NCBI GenBank assembly: GCA_037074615.1
Contig: CM073569.1
Location: forward strand, 3,416,001 to 3,480,000
Origin: Leucaena leucocephala
Lineage: Eukaryota > Streptophyta > Magnoliopsida > Fabales > Fabaceae
DNA length: 64,000 nt
Direction of reading: 5' to 3'
In this document: in pieces, positions 23,267 through 34,589 of the stretch
Layout of the letters: each line of letters opens with the position of its first letter
Numbering within the stretch: the first letter of the stretch is position 1
Notes under the pieces: generated by a model
What the model saw: the letters and a program-made list of their open reading frames with translations, nothing else
What the model was told of the DNA's origin: nothing
The model's database searches: none
Position numbers and translations under genes: made by a program

Positions 23267-25011
23267 TTAGTCAAGTTGCTCAAGTTGGGTTTCAAGAACC
23301 ATACTATCCTCATTATCATCAAACCCATTATCTTCATATCCCTCCATATGTGGCGAAATTGGGCTATCATGTGCAGGCATACTTGGTCCATTTTCAAACT
23401 CTCCAGGGTCCAAGTCTTCGCTGCCCATTTTATGCCCAAACCGAATAGGTTGCTGATGGGCCTGATCATGAACCATCACTTCATCACCTCCAGCCAGCCC
23501 ATCTTCTTGATCTCTATGAACATGCACACTTTGGCCCAATGCCTTACTCCCATTAATTTCCTCTTCAATTTCACATTTCCCATCTCCAACATTACCCACT
23601 ATTCCCGTCAGACTTCTTTTATTTTTGCTTTTTTCCATTATGACAACATCTTCTCTTACTTCATTTAATGTCCTAGCTTCTTGCAAGTCTACCTCCATCC
23701 CATCACGTCTCTTCTCCCCATTGCTTATTCCTCCTACTCTCCTTCCCCCCTCAACTTTCCGCCACCTACTTCTTCCCCTTGTTGAAACGTCGACGTCAGT
23801 ACCTGTTGCAGCTCCTGTTCATGCCGTACATGCTCATTTCCTTCCATGCCATTTTCCCGTTCTGACACTTCCGCCAACACACCGAATCTCGAGCCACCGT
23901 TGTCCTGCCGAGAAGCCTCGCCTTTGTTCTTGGTCTTACGTTGCCGGCGGCTTCTCTGTACAACCTTCCATTGATCATTGTCTTCCGGCAAAATGTTAAC
24001 TTCCCCCATATTCTGCATCTGATCTTGTCCTTGCTCATTCACGTTGCCTTCCCCAGTTTGAACTTTAGTGGGTTTCCTTGGACACACTTCACTCCTGTGT
24101 CCATATACCCCACACTACGTGCATAAATAATACAAGCCTTCATACTCCACGTAATATTCTTCACCGTCTAGTGCAAAACCCGGCATCAACTGCTTATTCA
24201 GATCAATTAACACACATATACGAGCAAAGTGGCCTCTAAGTTGGCATGAGGTGTTCATATCAACCTTCAGCGTCTCACCAATTCTATTACCAATAAGTGT
24301 TAAAGCCTCCTCATCGTAGTATTCAAGTGGTATTCTGGGTAACCTTATCCAGACTGCAACCTTGTCTATTGTTACCTTCTCTGGCCGGAAGTTAGGTTCC
24401 CATGGTCTTACCGTTAAATAATGATCGTAAATAATCTACGGCCCCCCTGTGAGAGCGTTAATATAGTCCTCTCTGTTAGTGAATTTCACCACAAAAAATC
24501 CATGGCCTATATTGATGAGATTAATGACTCCTTTTTTGGCCCACAGGGCTTGTAACCTTGACTGGAGAGCTTTATAACCGATATTCCTGTCTAGTAGCTT
24601 CACAATGACTGCCATCTTCCAAGCTTTGAATAAACGTTTTTTCATTTTATCTGAGAAAGAGAAAGTAGGAAAGTTCCTTAAAGGATCTTCTGTAGTCTTA
24701 AACAAAGGCTCCTCCCTCCCCTTCTCCCTATCATGAGATAAGTCTTCTGACATTGAATCATCAGATTGTGAACTTTTCTCCACTTCAATGTCATCATCAG
24801 ATTGTTCATCGTTCCTGTCTATACCTTGCCATTTTTCAGCAAAAGATGGCTTCCCAGACATTCCTACTTTCGGCCATTGTTCTTGAAAAGATTTCTCCTG
24901 CATGCACTTATCTCCATTCTTAATTTTCTTTGCACTACGTACAAGCTGATCATCTTCCTCTAATGATAGAGGAACCAAGGTTTGCTTTTTCCCAGAGAGA
25001 GTTAGCGCCAT
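23267..25011 (-). pseudogene. LINE ORF1 (DUF4283-type nucleic-acid-binding protein), broken
   Basis: Starts at the ATG ending at 25011. The conserved DUF4283 region includes FKAWKMAVIVKLLDRNIGY and GHGFFVVKFTNREDY. It continues past an in-frame TAG at about 24433-24435 where relatives have Trp (GGP, stop, IIYDHYLTVRPWEPNF). A CCHC knuckle follows (C-x2-C-GVYGHRSEVC) with a second TAG near 24117 at the second knuckle position. A one-base shift around 23740-23790 moves the frame for the last 143 residues, which are acidic and end at 23267. The protein would bind LINE RNA. The stops fit single C-to-T or G-to-A changes. Confidence 0.85.
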
Positions 25012-25184
25012 TAAAGAAACTGCTTAAAAAGAAACCCTCACTTCTGCACCTTCCAGGAATCGAACACGGTATGCCACGGCCACTCCCGCGCCTTCAACCC
25101 CTGGACTGATTAACAATCCTTTGATTTTGTTGTTGTCCGGTTATAACTCAGAACTCCATGTCAAAAAGTGATGCTAAACTAAAC

Positions 25185-25680
25185 ATGTTGGATCGCACGT
25201 ATGGCTTGTTTGTCGTATAGTTTAGGCCCAGAGGGGAAGGGGGGGTTCAGTCATGTGGGGGTTAGGAGGGCCCACAAGCACGTGTCAGATGGCTTCCTGG
25301 CGCTACCTCCTTTCTGTTACAATCGTGCGGGTCCTAGTAATCCTCGAATCCCGACAGTTGCTCTTCCCCCACACGTGTCGAGAATATGATCTGTTGCGTG
25401 AGGGTGCACGGTAAACCCGAGTTCGGAGTTAGCGGCGGATGGAGATGGAGGACGGAGGGCCCACGGGAGGAATAAGGGGGGAGGCACGTGCGAGGTCACA
25501 TGCCCGGTTTGGGGAAGTTGGTGAGGTCCAACCAGGTTCCAGAAGAGACTCAAGAGAGCTTAGCTGCATCCACCGTGCGCGATGTGATCAGATTTAAAAA
25601 ATCTTAAAGCTGGCGGGGCCCACCTCCAAAACTTGGGACAGCTTTTGACCCCTTGGATTTGGCTCCCTCCTCCTCCTCCT
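25185..25680. promoter_or_regulatory. GC-rich block with G-boxes and GGGCCCAC motifs
   Basis: CACGTG at 25279-25284, 25372-25377 and 25485-25490. GGGCCCAC (TCP/site-II type) at 25268-25275, 25457-25464 and 25616-25623. The block is far more GC-rich than its surroundings. Open frames on both strands show no domain. Without the LINE it would lie about 1.0-1.5 kb upstream of the UPBEAT1-like gene, so it may be that gene's distal regulatory region. It could also be the promoter of a non-coding transcript. Confidence 0.45.
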
Positions 25681-25689
25681 CCTCTTATT

Positions 25690-26320
25690 TATCATCATTA
25701 TTATTAGTCTTTAATTAGCTGGGATAATTGGATAGACTTATCCTACCACAATTGCCAGCGATACTTTTATAAAAATATCAAAAATATTTTATATATCAAT
25801 CGTTGAGTTGCATCCAATATTTTTATGGTAGCACACTATTTGAAACTAATTTTTATAGCCCAATACTTTAGAATATTTATTGTAATAATATCTTGTATTC
25901 TAAAATAATTTTATATACATTTATAGCACTATAAAATAATTTTTGTTATGTAGTACTCAATATTTTAAATTTAATGTGCTCATTTGCTTTAAAAAAAATA
26001 TTTTAAGAGTAAAATTATAGAAAAAACTATACTGGATGCTATAAAAAAATATTTTATGATACTAGATACACAAAAGAATAGTTTTTTTATAATAACATAC
26101 AAAATTAGTTTAAAATATTAAGTATTATTAGAAAATTAATACTTTAGCTAAGAGAACTTAATATTTAATATCGGAATATTTGCACATGTGTGATAAGAAT
26201 GGATGATGCATTTTGGCTTTAGACAGGAAGGTGGGATGTATATGTGTGTGTTCATTATTGAAATCTCTCTCCTCATTTTTTTTTAACTTTTCCCTCTTAG
26301 GTTAGGCTCATTTAAATCAA

Positions 26321-26366
<46 letters not shown>

Positions 26367-28340
26367 CATATGGGGACTGGATTAAAATATAAAATGTGTG
26401 TGTGTGTGAGAGAGAGAGGGAGTATGCGCAAGATTTTTGCCAACTATTGCAATGCATCACACATGAGTATATATATAATAATTAAACTGAGATCAATGAG
26501 TATTTTATAATTATAAAAATTCAATTATTTTTATTATCAGAGTAATACATCATGCATATAAATCATACCTCTTGTTGTCAGCCACAACATAATTCATATT
26601 TTATTTTTCTAACAACTTTTCTATCGTTATATATACCTGGTAATTATTTAATATATCCAATTATGAAAATTAAAACGACAAAAAAGAAATCCAGAGAACA
26701 ATATTTGAGAGGAATATTAAACTATGGTACGGTATATACTGCAATATATTGCCTCTTCAACGGAATGTTTTTTCGTCAAAATCTTGACTCTAATGGTATA
26801 AACTCCACAAAATCAAAACATAGGAACGAGGTTTCGTTACCCCAACTCTATAGTTATTATATTTGAAGTCTATATGGTCGAAATATATATATATATACAC
26901 ACTTTAAAATAATAATTATTAGCTGTCGAAAAATTGATGGCAAAGTGATGTAATTTGAGGATACAAGAAACATGCATGTTCCCATATCCCAACATTCAGC
27001 ATGATATAGCCTATAATAGTATTGCACGTAAGTCATGTTTTTTTTTGTCGGTGCTTTCTTTTTTAATATATGTACCAATAATATTTGGCCATGCTCTTCA
27101 TTGTTAACATCAATTTAATTAATTTATCATTAACTTAATCACATGAATCATAAACATGAGAAGCTATCTATATCGGAATACAACGTTGATTTTTTTAAAA
27201 TAAAAAACTGTTAAATTGCGTGGTGACTAGCTAGTTAAAAGAAAGTCTAAAATTAAAATCTCTTTAAGAGAATGAATATGTACCGTATAGGAGGTATATT
27301 ACATTGATTTAATTTTTATTCTACTCCTCCAGTCATTAATATAAAATTTAATTAGTGAGTTAATCTTGATCATAAATATAAAATATATCTCTCATATTTA
27401 TCTAATTTTTTTAAATTATCTCTATGATATTTACTCAACAATAAGTAAGGGAGGGAGGGAGGGAGGGAATTAAGGAACATAGTTAGAGTATTTTAAAAAA
27501 TATATATTTTATTAACTAATTATTTTAATATAATCAAATATTTAAATATATCTTATATTAAGGATCGTATAAGTATTATGTACAGGTAAAAACAAAGACC
27601 CCAAGTAAGAATTTCATTACCTACAGGTTACGTATAACTTTTAGCATATATTTTTTTGGTTTAATTAATTTAATTATATTAATAAAGTTAGTTAAGATAA
27701 TTAATATGACATATTTTTACTAAAATACTATAATCGTCTTTATCAACTCACTCTCTTCCTCTTTTACTTAATTATTGTTGAGGGGTACCAATAGGGGTAA
27801 TTTGAAAAAAAATTGATAAAAATAGGAAATATATCTTATATTTAAGATTAAGATCAATTTTTTAATTAGATCTTATATTAAATACTTGATGAGTACTTAT
27901 ATATGTCATCCTTGTAGGATCTAAGTATCATTCTTTCAAAGACTTTATTAGTAATTAACTTTCTTATTTAGAACTTATTTATAATTTTTTCATAGCTAAT
28001 AGTGTACGGGTCTAACTGTCTATGTATGCATGTGAAGGCCCCCTAACTTTCCAATTGATTAAACGCAAAATGAGCCTACGTTTAATCGTGATTAAAAAGG
28101 CATTTTGTGTGTGTTGGTGGGGGTTTATAAAATCATGGCTTCTGAATAATGTTTCTCACTGTAAATTATATACTTCTCATGTCTTTAATATAAGATATAA
28201 TTTTTAATATAAATTATATTATAAACTAAGTCTTATATTAAAAATAAAAAATATATTACGTATTTATATTATGATATGTTGATAGTTGATGCGTAAAAGC
28301 GATGTGGAATTAAATCTCAAACTCAAACGATTCTCAACCT
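25690..28340. other. AT-rich intergenic region
   Basis: No gene recognised. Contains an AT microsatellite at about 26323-26361, GT/GA repeats at 26396-26420, and two copies of a 250-280 bp MITE-like repeat (27314-27590 and, reversed, about 27660-27905). Confidence 0.6.
27314..27590. repeat. MITE-like AT-rich repeat, copy 1
   Basis: Starts ACTCCTCCAGTCATTAATAT and ends with an inverted relative, TTATATTAAGGATCGTATAA. The interior has CAACAATAAGTAAG, a G-A-rich patch and AGTATTTTA. Related units lie at about 29488-29735, 39157-39430 and 43200-43466, and reversed at 27660-27905 and 53450-53700. Layout is like Stowaway-type MITEs. Confidence 0.6.
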
Positions 28341-28344
28341 TTAC

Positions 28345-28580
28345 CTTGTGCTCGAGAGGGGAGAACAAACTACACCTAAAGCCTTTATTACTGTATGGAT
28401 TTGTGGTTTCAGCTGCAAACTAACCAGAGTTCCTCCTACTATTGCAGAGCTTTTGGGGATCACTCAGGACCTTCATTTGTGTTGGTCTAAGGGTTATAGG
28501 AAAGCTTCTCTTGTTTCTAATTGTATAAAAGTTTATAACTTTCTAACTAGGGTATGTGATACTTTTCACAGCTTTTGGGA
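28345..28580 (+). pseudogene. LINE RNase H fragment
   Basis: The frame at 28348-28608 reads WICGFSCKLTR, AELLGITQDL and SKGYRKASLVSNCIKVYNFL. This follows the pattern of plant LINE RNase H domains (GFSCKL, AELxGI, GYRKxxxESD). The usual ESD is VSN here, so a catalytic Asp is lost. It is isolated, decayed and stops where a terminal-inverted-repeat element begins at about 28583. Confidence 0.6.
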
Positions 28581-28582
28581 TA

Positions 28583-29180
28583 TAGGGCTAGTTTATATAG
28601 GTTTTTGAAAAATAACTTGTAGAAAAAAAAATTTTGGACAGCTTTTAAACAATGAATTATAGAAAAGAGTTTATAAATAAAAAGTGGTTCTGAATAAATG
28701 AGAGTGCTTAAATATTTATTATCAGAATGACTTTTGTTATTGGTAAATTACTAAAAATGATATGAGATAAAAAAATTATTATAGTATCCAAATCTCCCTC
28801 TCATCATCATCACATGTCCTCTCTCATTTTCATCTATGCAATGGAGGAAGAAGATGAAGTAGCGACCTTCCTCCCTCACAACGACGCGACGGCGACAGAG
28901 ACGACGACAATAGTTTTCAGCGACGAAAAGGGAGAGAAGAGAATAAGAGAAGAGAGAGACTAAGAAAAAAAGAGATAAAATAGTAAGTAGGTAGTCTATA
29001 AACTCTTTTACTGTTCTAAAAATTATTCCTATGAGCTTATTCAAAACCATAGTTTTAAACCATAGTTTGATCCAAAAACCCTTTTAGATAAATATGGCTA
29101 TTTATTTTAAAATTTATTCAAACCAAAATTTAGACCAAAAACTTTTTTAAAATCGTGATTTATAGTTACCTAAACACACA
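28583..29180 (-). repeat. Terminal-inverted-repeat element family, copy 1 (reversed)
   Basis: Left end AGGGCTAGTTTATATAGG; right end near TTACCTAAACACACA. The minus strand carries a frame starting MVLNKLIGIIFRTVKEFIDY followed by a CT-rich region. The same frame start recurs in four other copies (42.2, 43.5, 52.8, 54.6 kb). Non-autonomous, about 600 bp. Confidence 0.6.
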
Positions 29181-29487
29181 TAGTAGATTGAGCTAAATTT
29201 CTTTAGTGTAGAGATTAGTATGTGGTAGTTAACTACAATTAAACCTAGCTAGGGGAGATATATCCACACTGCTGATCAGCTAGCGAAATTTTCTCATCTC
29301 TTCAAGAAAATTTTTGCATCTTTGATCACTCTCCGTCTCTTTAATTACCTAAGCAGATGGCGGTGATAATGATAAAATAAGATAGTCATGTATTGTCTTT
29401 TACATATGTTTTATCTTCTATGTATGAGTTAATGAATTTAAGCTTTTCACTCAAAAGATCTCAAACTTAAAGTTTTACATATATATT

Positions 29488-29735
29488 ACTCTTCCAGTCC
29501 TTCATATAGTATATAATTAAAAAGTTAATCTTGATTCTAAATATAAGATATATTTTTATATTTATTTATTTTTTTAAATTACCTATATTAATACTCTCAT
29601 TAACAATAATTAAGTAAGAGAGTGAAGGAAGGAATTAAAAAAATGATTATAGTATTTTAGAAAAAATATAATATATTAATTATTTTTTTTAATTTAATCA
29701 AATTAATTAAATAAATTATATATTAAGGATCACAT
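29488..29735. repeat. MITE-like AT-rich repeat, copy 3
   Basis: Same order of blocks as 27314-27590: TTAATCTTGATTCTAAATAT, ACAATAATTAAGTAAGAGAG, ATTATAGTATTTTAGAAAAA, and a 3' TATATTAAGGATCACATA. Confidence 0.55.
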
Positions 29736-31365
29736 AATATATTGACAAACATTTCACAGAGATCAATCATTTTAATTAACAGTACTCTTAAAACATTATA
29801 GTCCTGATGTGATGTTGCGCTTCACAAAAATCATCTAACTCTATATTCAACATAACCTTTAATCATTCATCTTCTGATTCTTCTCCATTCACGCACTCAA
29901 TCCCTAGCTATAGCAATATATACATATATAGCTACAGCTATATATAGTAACTATACAGATATATAATTCACAAGTTTATAGCATGAAGAAGCAAGGTCGA
30001 ATAAGAGGCATTGAAAGAGAAAGAAGCAGTGGGGGGTGGGGGGGGGGGAGGGGGGGTCCCCTATCTGAAGGCAGAGAAAGTTGCAGAGAGTTATTGAAAG
30101 CTCATATGGCATGTGATGAGGCCTCGATGGCGACTTGTTTGTACAGATTTATAAGAGACGCATAAATAAGGCACGTACGTGCCTGAGCTGCTTCAATTCA
30201 CACATTCAAATATTTATTCACACTCTTTATATCCATGTTATGTTATTATTATTATTAGTGATCATCAATGCATCGTCGATGGAGCTCTTAGCTAAAGCTA
30301 TAGGTACCTGCACTGTCGTCTCCGTGATGATAATATTATATATATTGTTGTTCGTCCCCGTGCATGTGTGGTTATATCTCTCACGTGCTTTGTCTCACTT
30401 TTTTGGTTAAGTTCCACCACCGCACTACCTTTGAAAACACGATCCTATTTTAGTTGATTCAATTAATGAGTTTTTCTTTCAGACGCGTGGTTATGTTATG
30501 TTTCATGTTGTTTTGTAAGAGTACTGGGAACTAGCTGAAACTGTTTCAATTGACCTAGCTAGATCATTCGAGCCGACCAATATAATTGACCTAGATCATT
30601 AATTATTTGAACCATGCATGCAGGTCATTTGCATTCAGCTCATTAGCCCAGTTTAATTTCCTAAAGCTTGTTTGGGATTACTTCTTGTTGTTGTTGTTGT
30701 CGTTCGGCATGGCTTATATCTTATGAAAACTGACTTATGAATTGAAATTTAAGAAGCCAGTTTAGGCCATGCATAAATCAAGTTTGAGATGGTTTTGAGT
30801 GAAATAAGCTGCTGGAAAGTCAAGTTAAATCTCAAATAACCTTTTTTAGTTTTTGGTTTTAATTTTTTTTTAAATTTTAACATTCTAAAATTGATCTTCT
30901 AATCTATCATCAAAATAAGTTTAATTTCTATCAGCATATCCAAACATAAATTATACTAAATTAATTGACTTATAGCCAACTTCAATCTACAAAAATTAGT
31001 AAAAATAAAACTCATTTTTACAAATGATATTCCAAACAAGCCTAATCGCTGATATGCATGAAACCACTCTTTCCTTGGACAAGACGTGGTATATCTAAAA
31101 TAACTCAACATCAAGCTAAGTAAACTTGAGGATATATATAGAGAGAGAGAGAGCGAGTTGGCATGACAGGTCTAGATAATTAACCCTTTCACCTAATAGT
31201 TTAACATCACAGTCTAATCACTTGATGTTCTTCACTGAATCTATTCTTTAAAACACAAATGATATAACACACACCTGGAGAAAACAGTGTGTGAGATTAA
31301 CTGAGGTCTCAACACAGTGAATGAATACAGGAACAGTAACAGTAACAGCATGATTTGAACATGTA

Positions 31366-31411
<46 letters not shown>

Positions 31412-33194
31412 GATATTGGTTGGTGGGTGAAGGTTTAATGGGGAAGAAAAAGAAGAGTGAAGAAGCTGGATATTTGGGAGCGTGTTGGGCGGAACCATGG
31501 CTAACCTCATATGCCTGTGTGGTCCATTTGGGTCCATCTCTCTTATAACTCTTCCATGCCTTGTCTCCCTCCTTAATTACACACCCAAAATCACAATCAC
31601 GCATTCATTAATTAATCACTCATATCCATCACCACACAAGTTTAAGTTTTAACTTGCCTTAATTAACTAATTAATTAATAATTCATATCCATCCATCTCT
31701 CAGTACTCATGCTATAGAGCTAGGGTTTGCCGTGATCCATGGAAGCCCATGCAGCAGGGACGACGTCGTACGCATTTAGGGATAGATCGATGTACGAGCT
31801 AGTACAGCTTTCTCTGTGAATTTATGATTTCTTCCTTCTAGTAATTAAGTTTCTCACCTGCAAAACCTGATCGCATGTACAATCATAAATTATAGCATAT
31901 GATGCAAAGGGTGAAACGTAAACATAGAAGCACAGATTCTCTCATTGTACTTAAATGGTGAACACGCATAAAGTTATATATCAGCTATATATATATATAT
32001 AATATCTACCACATGGGCGTACGAGGACTGTCCGGTGAGCACAGGGTTGTATATCCTAGTTTTACTCTGAGCATGCACAGGTGAATAATGAATTCAAGTG
32101 TGTGTTTGTATTTGACAATGTACGTAGAGACTATTGATCATAAAAGAGAAAATTAGAGGTTACTATAAATTATTTTGGAAATAATAATGATATATCATTT
32201 GGTTGGATTCAGAGATATATGGTGAGAGATGATCGAAGATGTTGATTGCGTGTGAGCGTGTAAGGGAGGTGGCATATTAGCTGGATCTTGTGGTTACGTA
32301 CGCACATGCTTCCTCCTCCTTTGTTGTCTTCCCCCACTATTTCTTTCACTCCTCTACCCTCCTTTAATTCCAATATGCTAACATTTCTGATAAGTCTCAC
32401 GTCGGATAAGCTGGGTTTAATAATACATACGTGCATATATATATATATATATTAGAAGATTGACAACCTATAATTTCACTATCTTGAAGAAACTGGATTC
32501 GACAAATACTTGTATTTGAACGATGAAATTTGCACTACACGCCGATTAAATCTGTTCCTACGTACGGCTAACCCTAGTTAGATAGGAACTCAACTTGATG
32601 TAGGAAGTCCTGTATTAGATAAAGTGGGTTTAGAGTTGAAATGTGAAAGTCAAGCTAACTTATATATACACATCATTTTCTACCTTTTAGCCCATTTGAA
32701 CTCTCTCACGTAGTACTAATATGATTGTGAATCTTGAATAAAACATAATAAAAATATGTAAGATGTGATTTAAAATTTCAAGATACGGATAATTGGGAAT
32801 ACATACGTGTATATATGGTTATTTACACAAAACCAACTCATTAAGAGTTAAAAATAAGAATTGATGGTATTTTTTTAATAAAAAGTTTGTGAGTTGGATC
32901 CTACATATTTACTATTATTAAGGCCAATATATGTCTTAAAATTTAAAAAACACTTACAACAATATTTATAGATTTTTTATCAAAAATTTATATCAATAGC
33001 AAAATTTGAACTTATAACTTTATGGGTTATAGGTCAACTCATTCTAAATTGGATTAATAATTTTTTTGTTAACAAAAAAGTTTAGGTGAGTTCGGCACCG
33101 GTCTCTCATTAAGACTAAAGCATAGTCTCATGATTCAAAGAGTATTTATAGATGATTTATAATATTATTTATTAAAGGAGCATTCTGCAGTAAG

Positions 33195-33240
33195 AATTAG
33201 ACCAACATTTTTTTTTTTTGGTTACAATTAGACCAACATT
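33195..33240 (-). repeat. Minimal retroposon tail between a 15-bp duplication
   Basis: AATTAGACCAACATT occurs at 33195-33209 and again at 33226-33240. Between them there is only a T run plus GGTTAC, which read on the minus strand is GTAACC and poly(A), the tail type of the SINEs at 13.6 and 14.3 kb. This fits an insertion truncated to its last few bases. Confidence 0.65.
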
Positions 33241-33764
33241 TGTTTTCGCTTGCCGAGTCTGTTCTCTCATTCGACAACAGAGCCCACAGTTTCGTGATCC
33301 GATGGACCCCTCATATAGAAGCTTGTGGAAGCCCAGTATAGGTGTTCCATGGGCCAATTGGGCCCAGCCTGTTTATTGTCAGAATTCAGGATATAACTGA
33401 GTTTTTCTACTTTTTATGATTCATTGGCTGCTGGGCCTCATGGGCTGAAAGTCCAAAAATAAAGTGGTTTAGGGCCCATAGAGTACTTTGAATATGAAAA
33501 AAAACAAAGTTGATTGGGAGGTGCAATAATCACACAAAATGTTTTGCCGAGTAACTGACATTTGGAAAATACTTACCAATTAAACAAAACACTGCAAGCT
33601 CTGTCAAATATCTAATGAGTTCATCTTATATTAGAGAAAAGAATTTATACGTAACAAAATTTGATTGAAAATTCGGAAAATTTTATTCCAAAATTATTTT
33701 TCCTTTTGGTATAATTATTCCAGAATTCTTTAAATTTATGGTTGATGTGCTTAATTTTACGTTG

Positions 33765-33898
33765 AAAATCACAAAAATTATTTTTTTAGAAACCAGGTGG
33801 AATCTCTTAGCTGATATAGCTTAGAAACTAATCTTCTTGAGGTATAGAGATCACTAAAGTGAGTTTTACCTCTCCTAACAAAAATCATAAAAATTATT
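33765..33898 (-). repeat. Short retroposon with 18-bp target duplication
   Basis: AAAATCACAAAAATTATT at 33765-33782 and AAAATCATAAAAATTATT at 33881-33898 match at 17 of 18 positions. The 98-base insert starts with a T run on the plus strand, giving an A tail on the minus strand. The family is not identified. Confidence 0.6.
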
Positions 33899-34589
33899 AT
33901 TACCCTTTTTCATTAATATTATTTTCAAAGTAAAATTAAGCACTCTTTCTAGTAACCTCCATTTAATGTTGGTTTATATATTCTAAATTTCGTCTTTCGG
34001 TTTCTCAAAAGATAGGTTTAATGAGGACAAATTTAAGAACTTTGTTAATTTTCAGACAGAGTTGTAAGCCTTTTTTTTATATATAGTTTGAATGAAAATG
34101 TTGGAAATAGCTTATGAAAAAGATCAAAGAACAGAGTCAATAGTCAAATTAAATGTGCGGAGTATTTTAGAAAAAATTACTACAAATTATTAACATATTA
34201 ATAATTAATAACTAACTTAATTTATTTTATTAATCTATATGAATTAGTGAACAAGCTATAAGATTTAAGACAAAAACACTACTCCAGTAGTTTTTTTTAG
34301 AAAAAGATAAAATAATATTAAAATAATAATAGTCTTACAATGAACTAAAACAACAAGAACAAACAACATTAGCAAACTTTCAATTAAACGATCGAATCTA
34401 AAGAAGCAACATGAAAATGGTAAAAAGAGAAGTCTTTAATTAGAGACAAAATCTCTTGCCAAATGATTGAAGATATGGATCTTGAAATTGTTGCATGATT
34501 GATGAAACATGTTCCAACACAATTAACATTAAGATTTCTTGAGGAGGAGTCTTGTATAAGGCTAGGCTTGCGAATTCATATCAAAGAAG

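Larger units (their letters stand above)
19068..25180 (-). mobile_element. Nearly complete plant L1-type LINE with 18-bp target duplication
   Basis: Element about 19086-25162 on the minus strand, flanked by AAAAAGTGATGCTAAACT at 19068-19085 and 25163-25180. The A tail (T run on the plus strand, 19086-19094) lies at the left end as expected. Order in the element's sense: 5' leader 25162-25012, ORF1 (gag-like) 25011 to about 23267, ORF2 23223 to 19133 (endonuclease, reverse transcriptase, zf-RVT, RNase H), 3' tail ending CTCTCTTGTACCAAAA. Three nonsense changes and two frameshifts make it non-autonomous, but the intact duplication and long RT frame suggest a fairly recent insertion. Confidence 0.95.
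29185..34560. other. Long intergenic region with small repeats
   Basis: No gene recognised. Holds a MITE-like copy at about 29488-29735, a G-rich tract at 30031-30057, an AT microsatellite at about 31368-31408, and retroposon pieces at 33062-33240 and 33765-33898. Small frames at 29983-30165 and at 31740-31820 have an ATG but no recognised domain. Confidence 0.55.

Noticed and set aside
23276..24126. Plus-strand frames opposite LINE ORF1
   Set aside because: Antisense shadows with low-complexity Leu/Pro/Ser composition.
25201..25553. Overlapping frames on both strands in the GC-rich block
   Set aside because: Stop-poor only because of GC content; no domain. Treated as regulatory DNA.
29983..30165. 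60-residue frame ending in CDEASMATCLYRFIRDA
   Set aside because: Has a good ATG but a G-run in the middle and no family I recognise. Not strong enough to call a gene.
31740..31820. 26-codon frame starting MEAHAAGTTSYAF
   Set aside because: Too short and unsupported; no conserved peptide signature.
32385..32430. LTR-retrotransposon-like end (GTCTCACGTCGGATAAGCT)
   Set aside because: Resembles a common LTR start, but no partner LTR, primer site or duplication was found.
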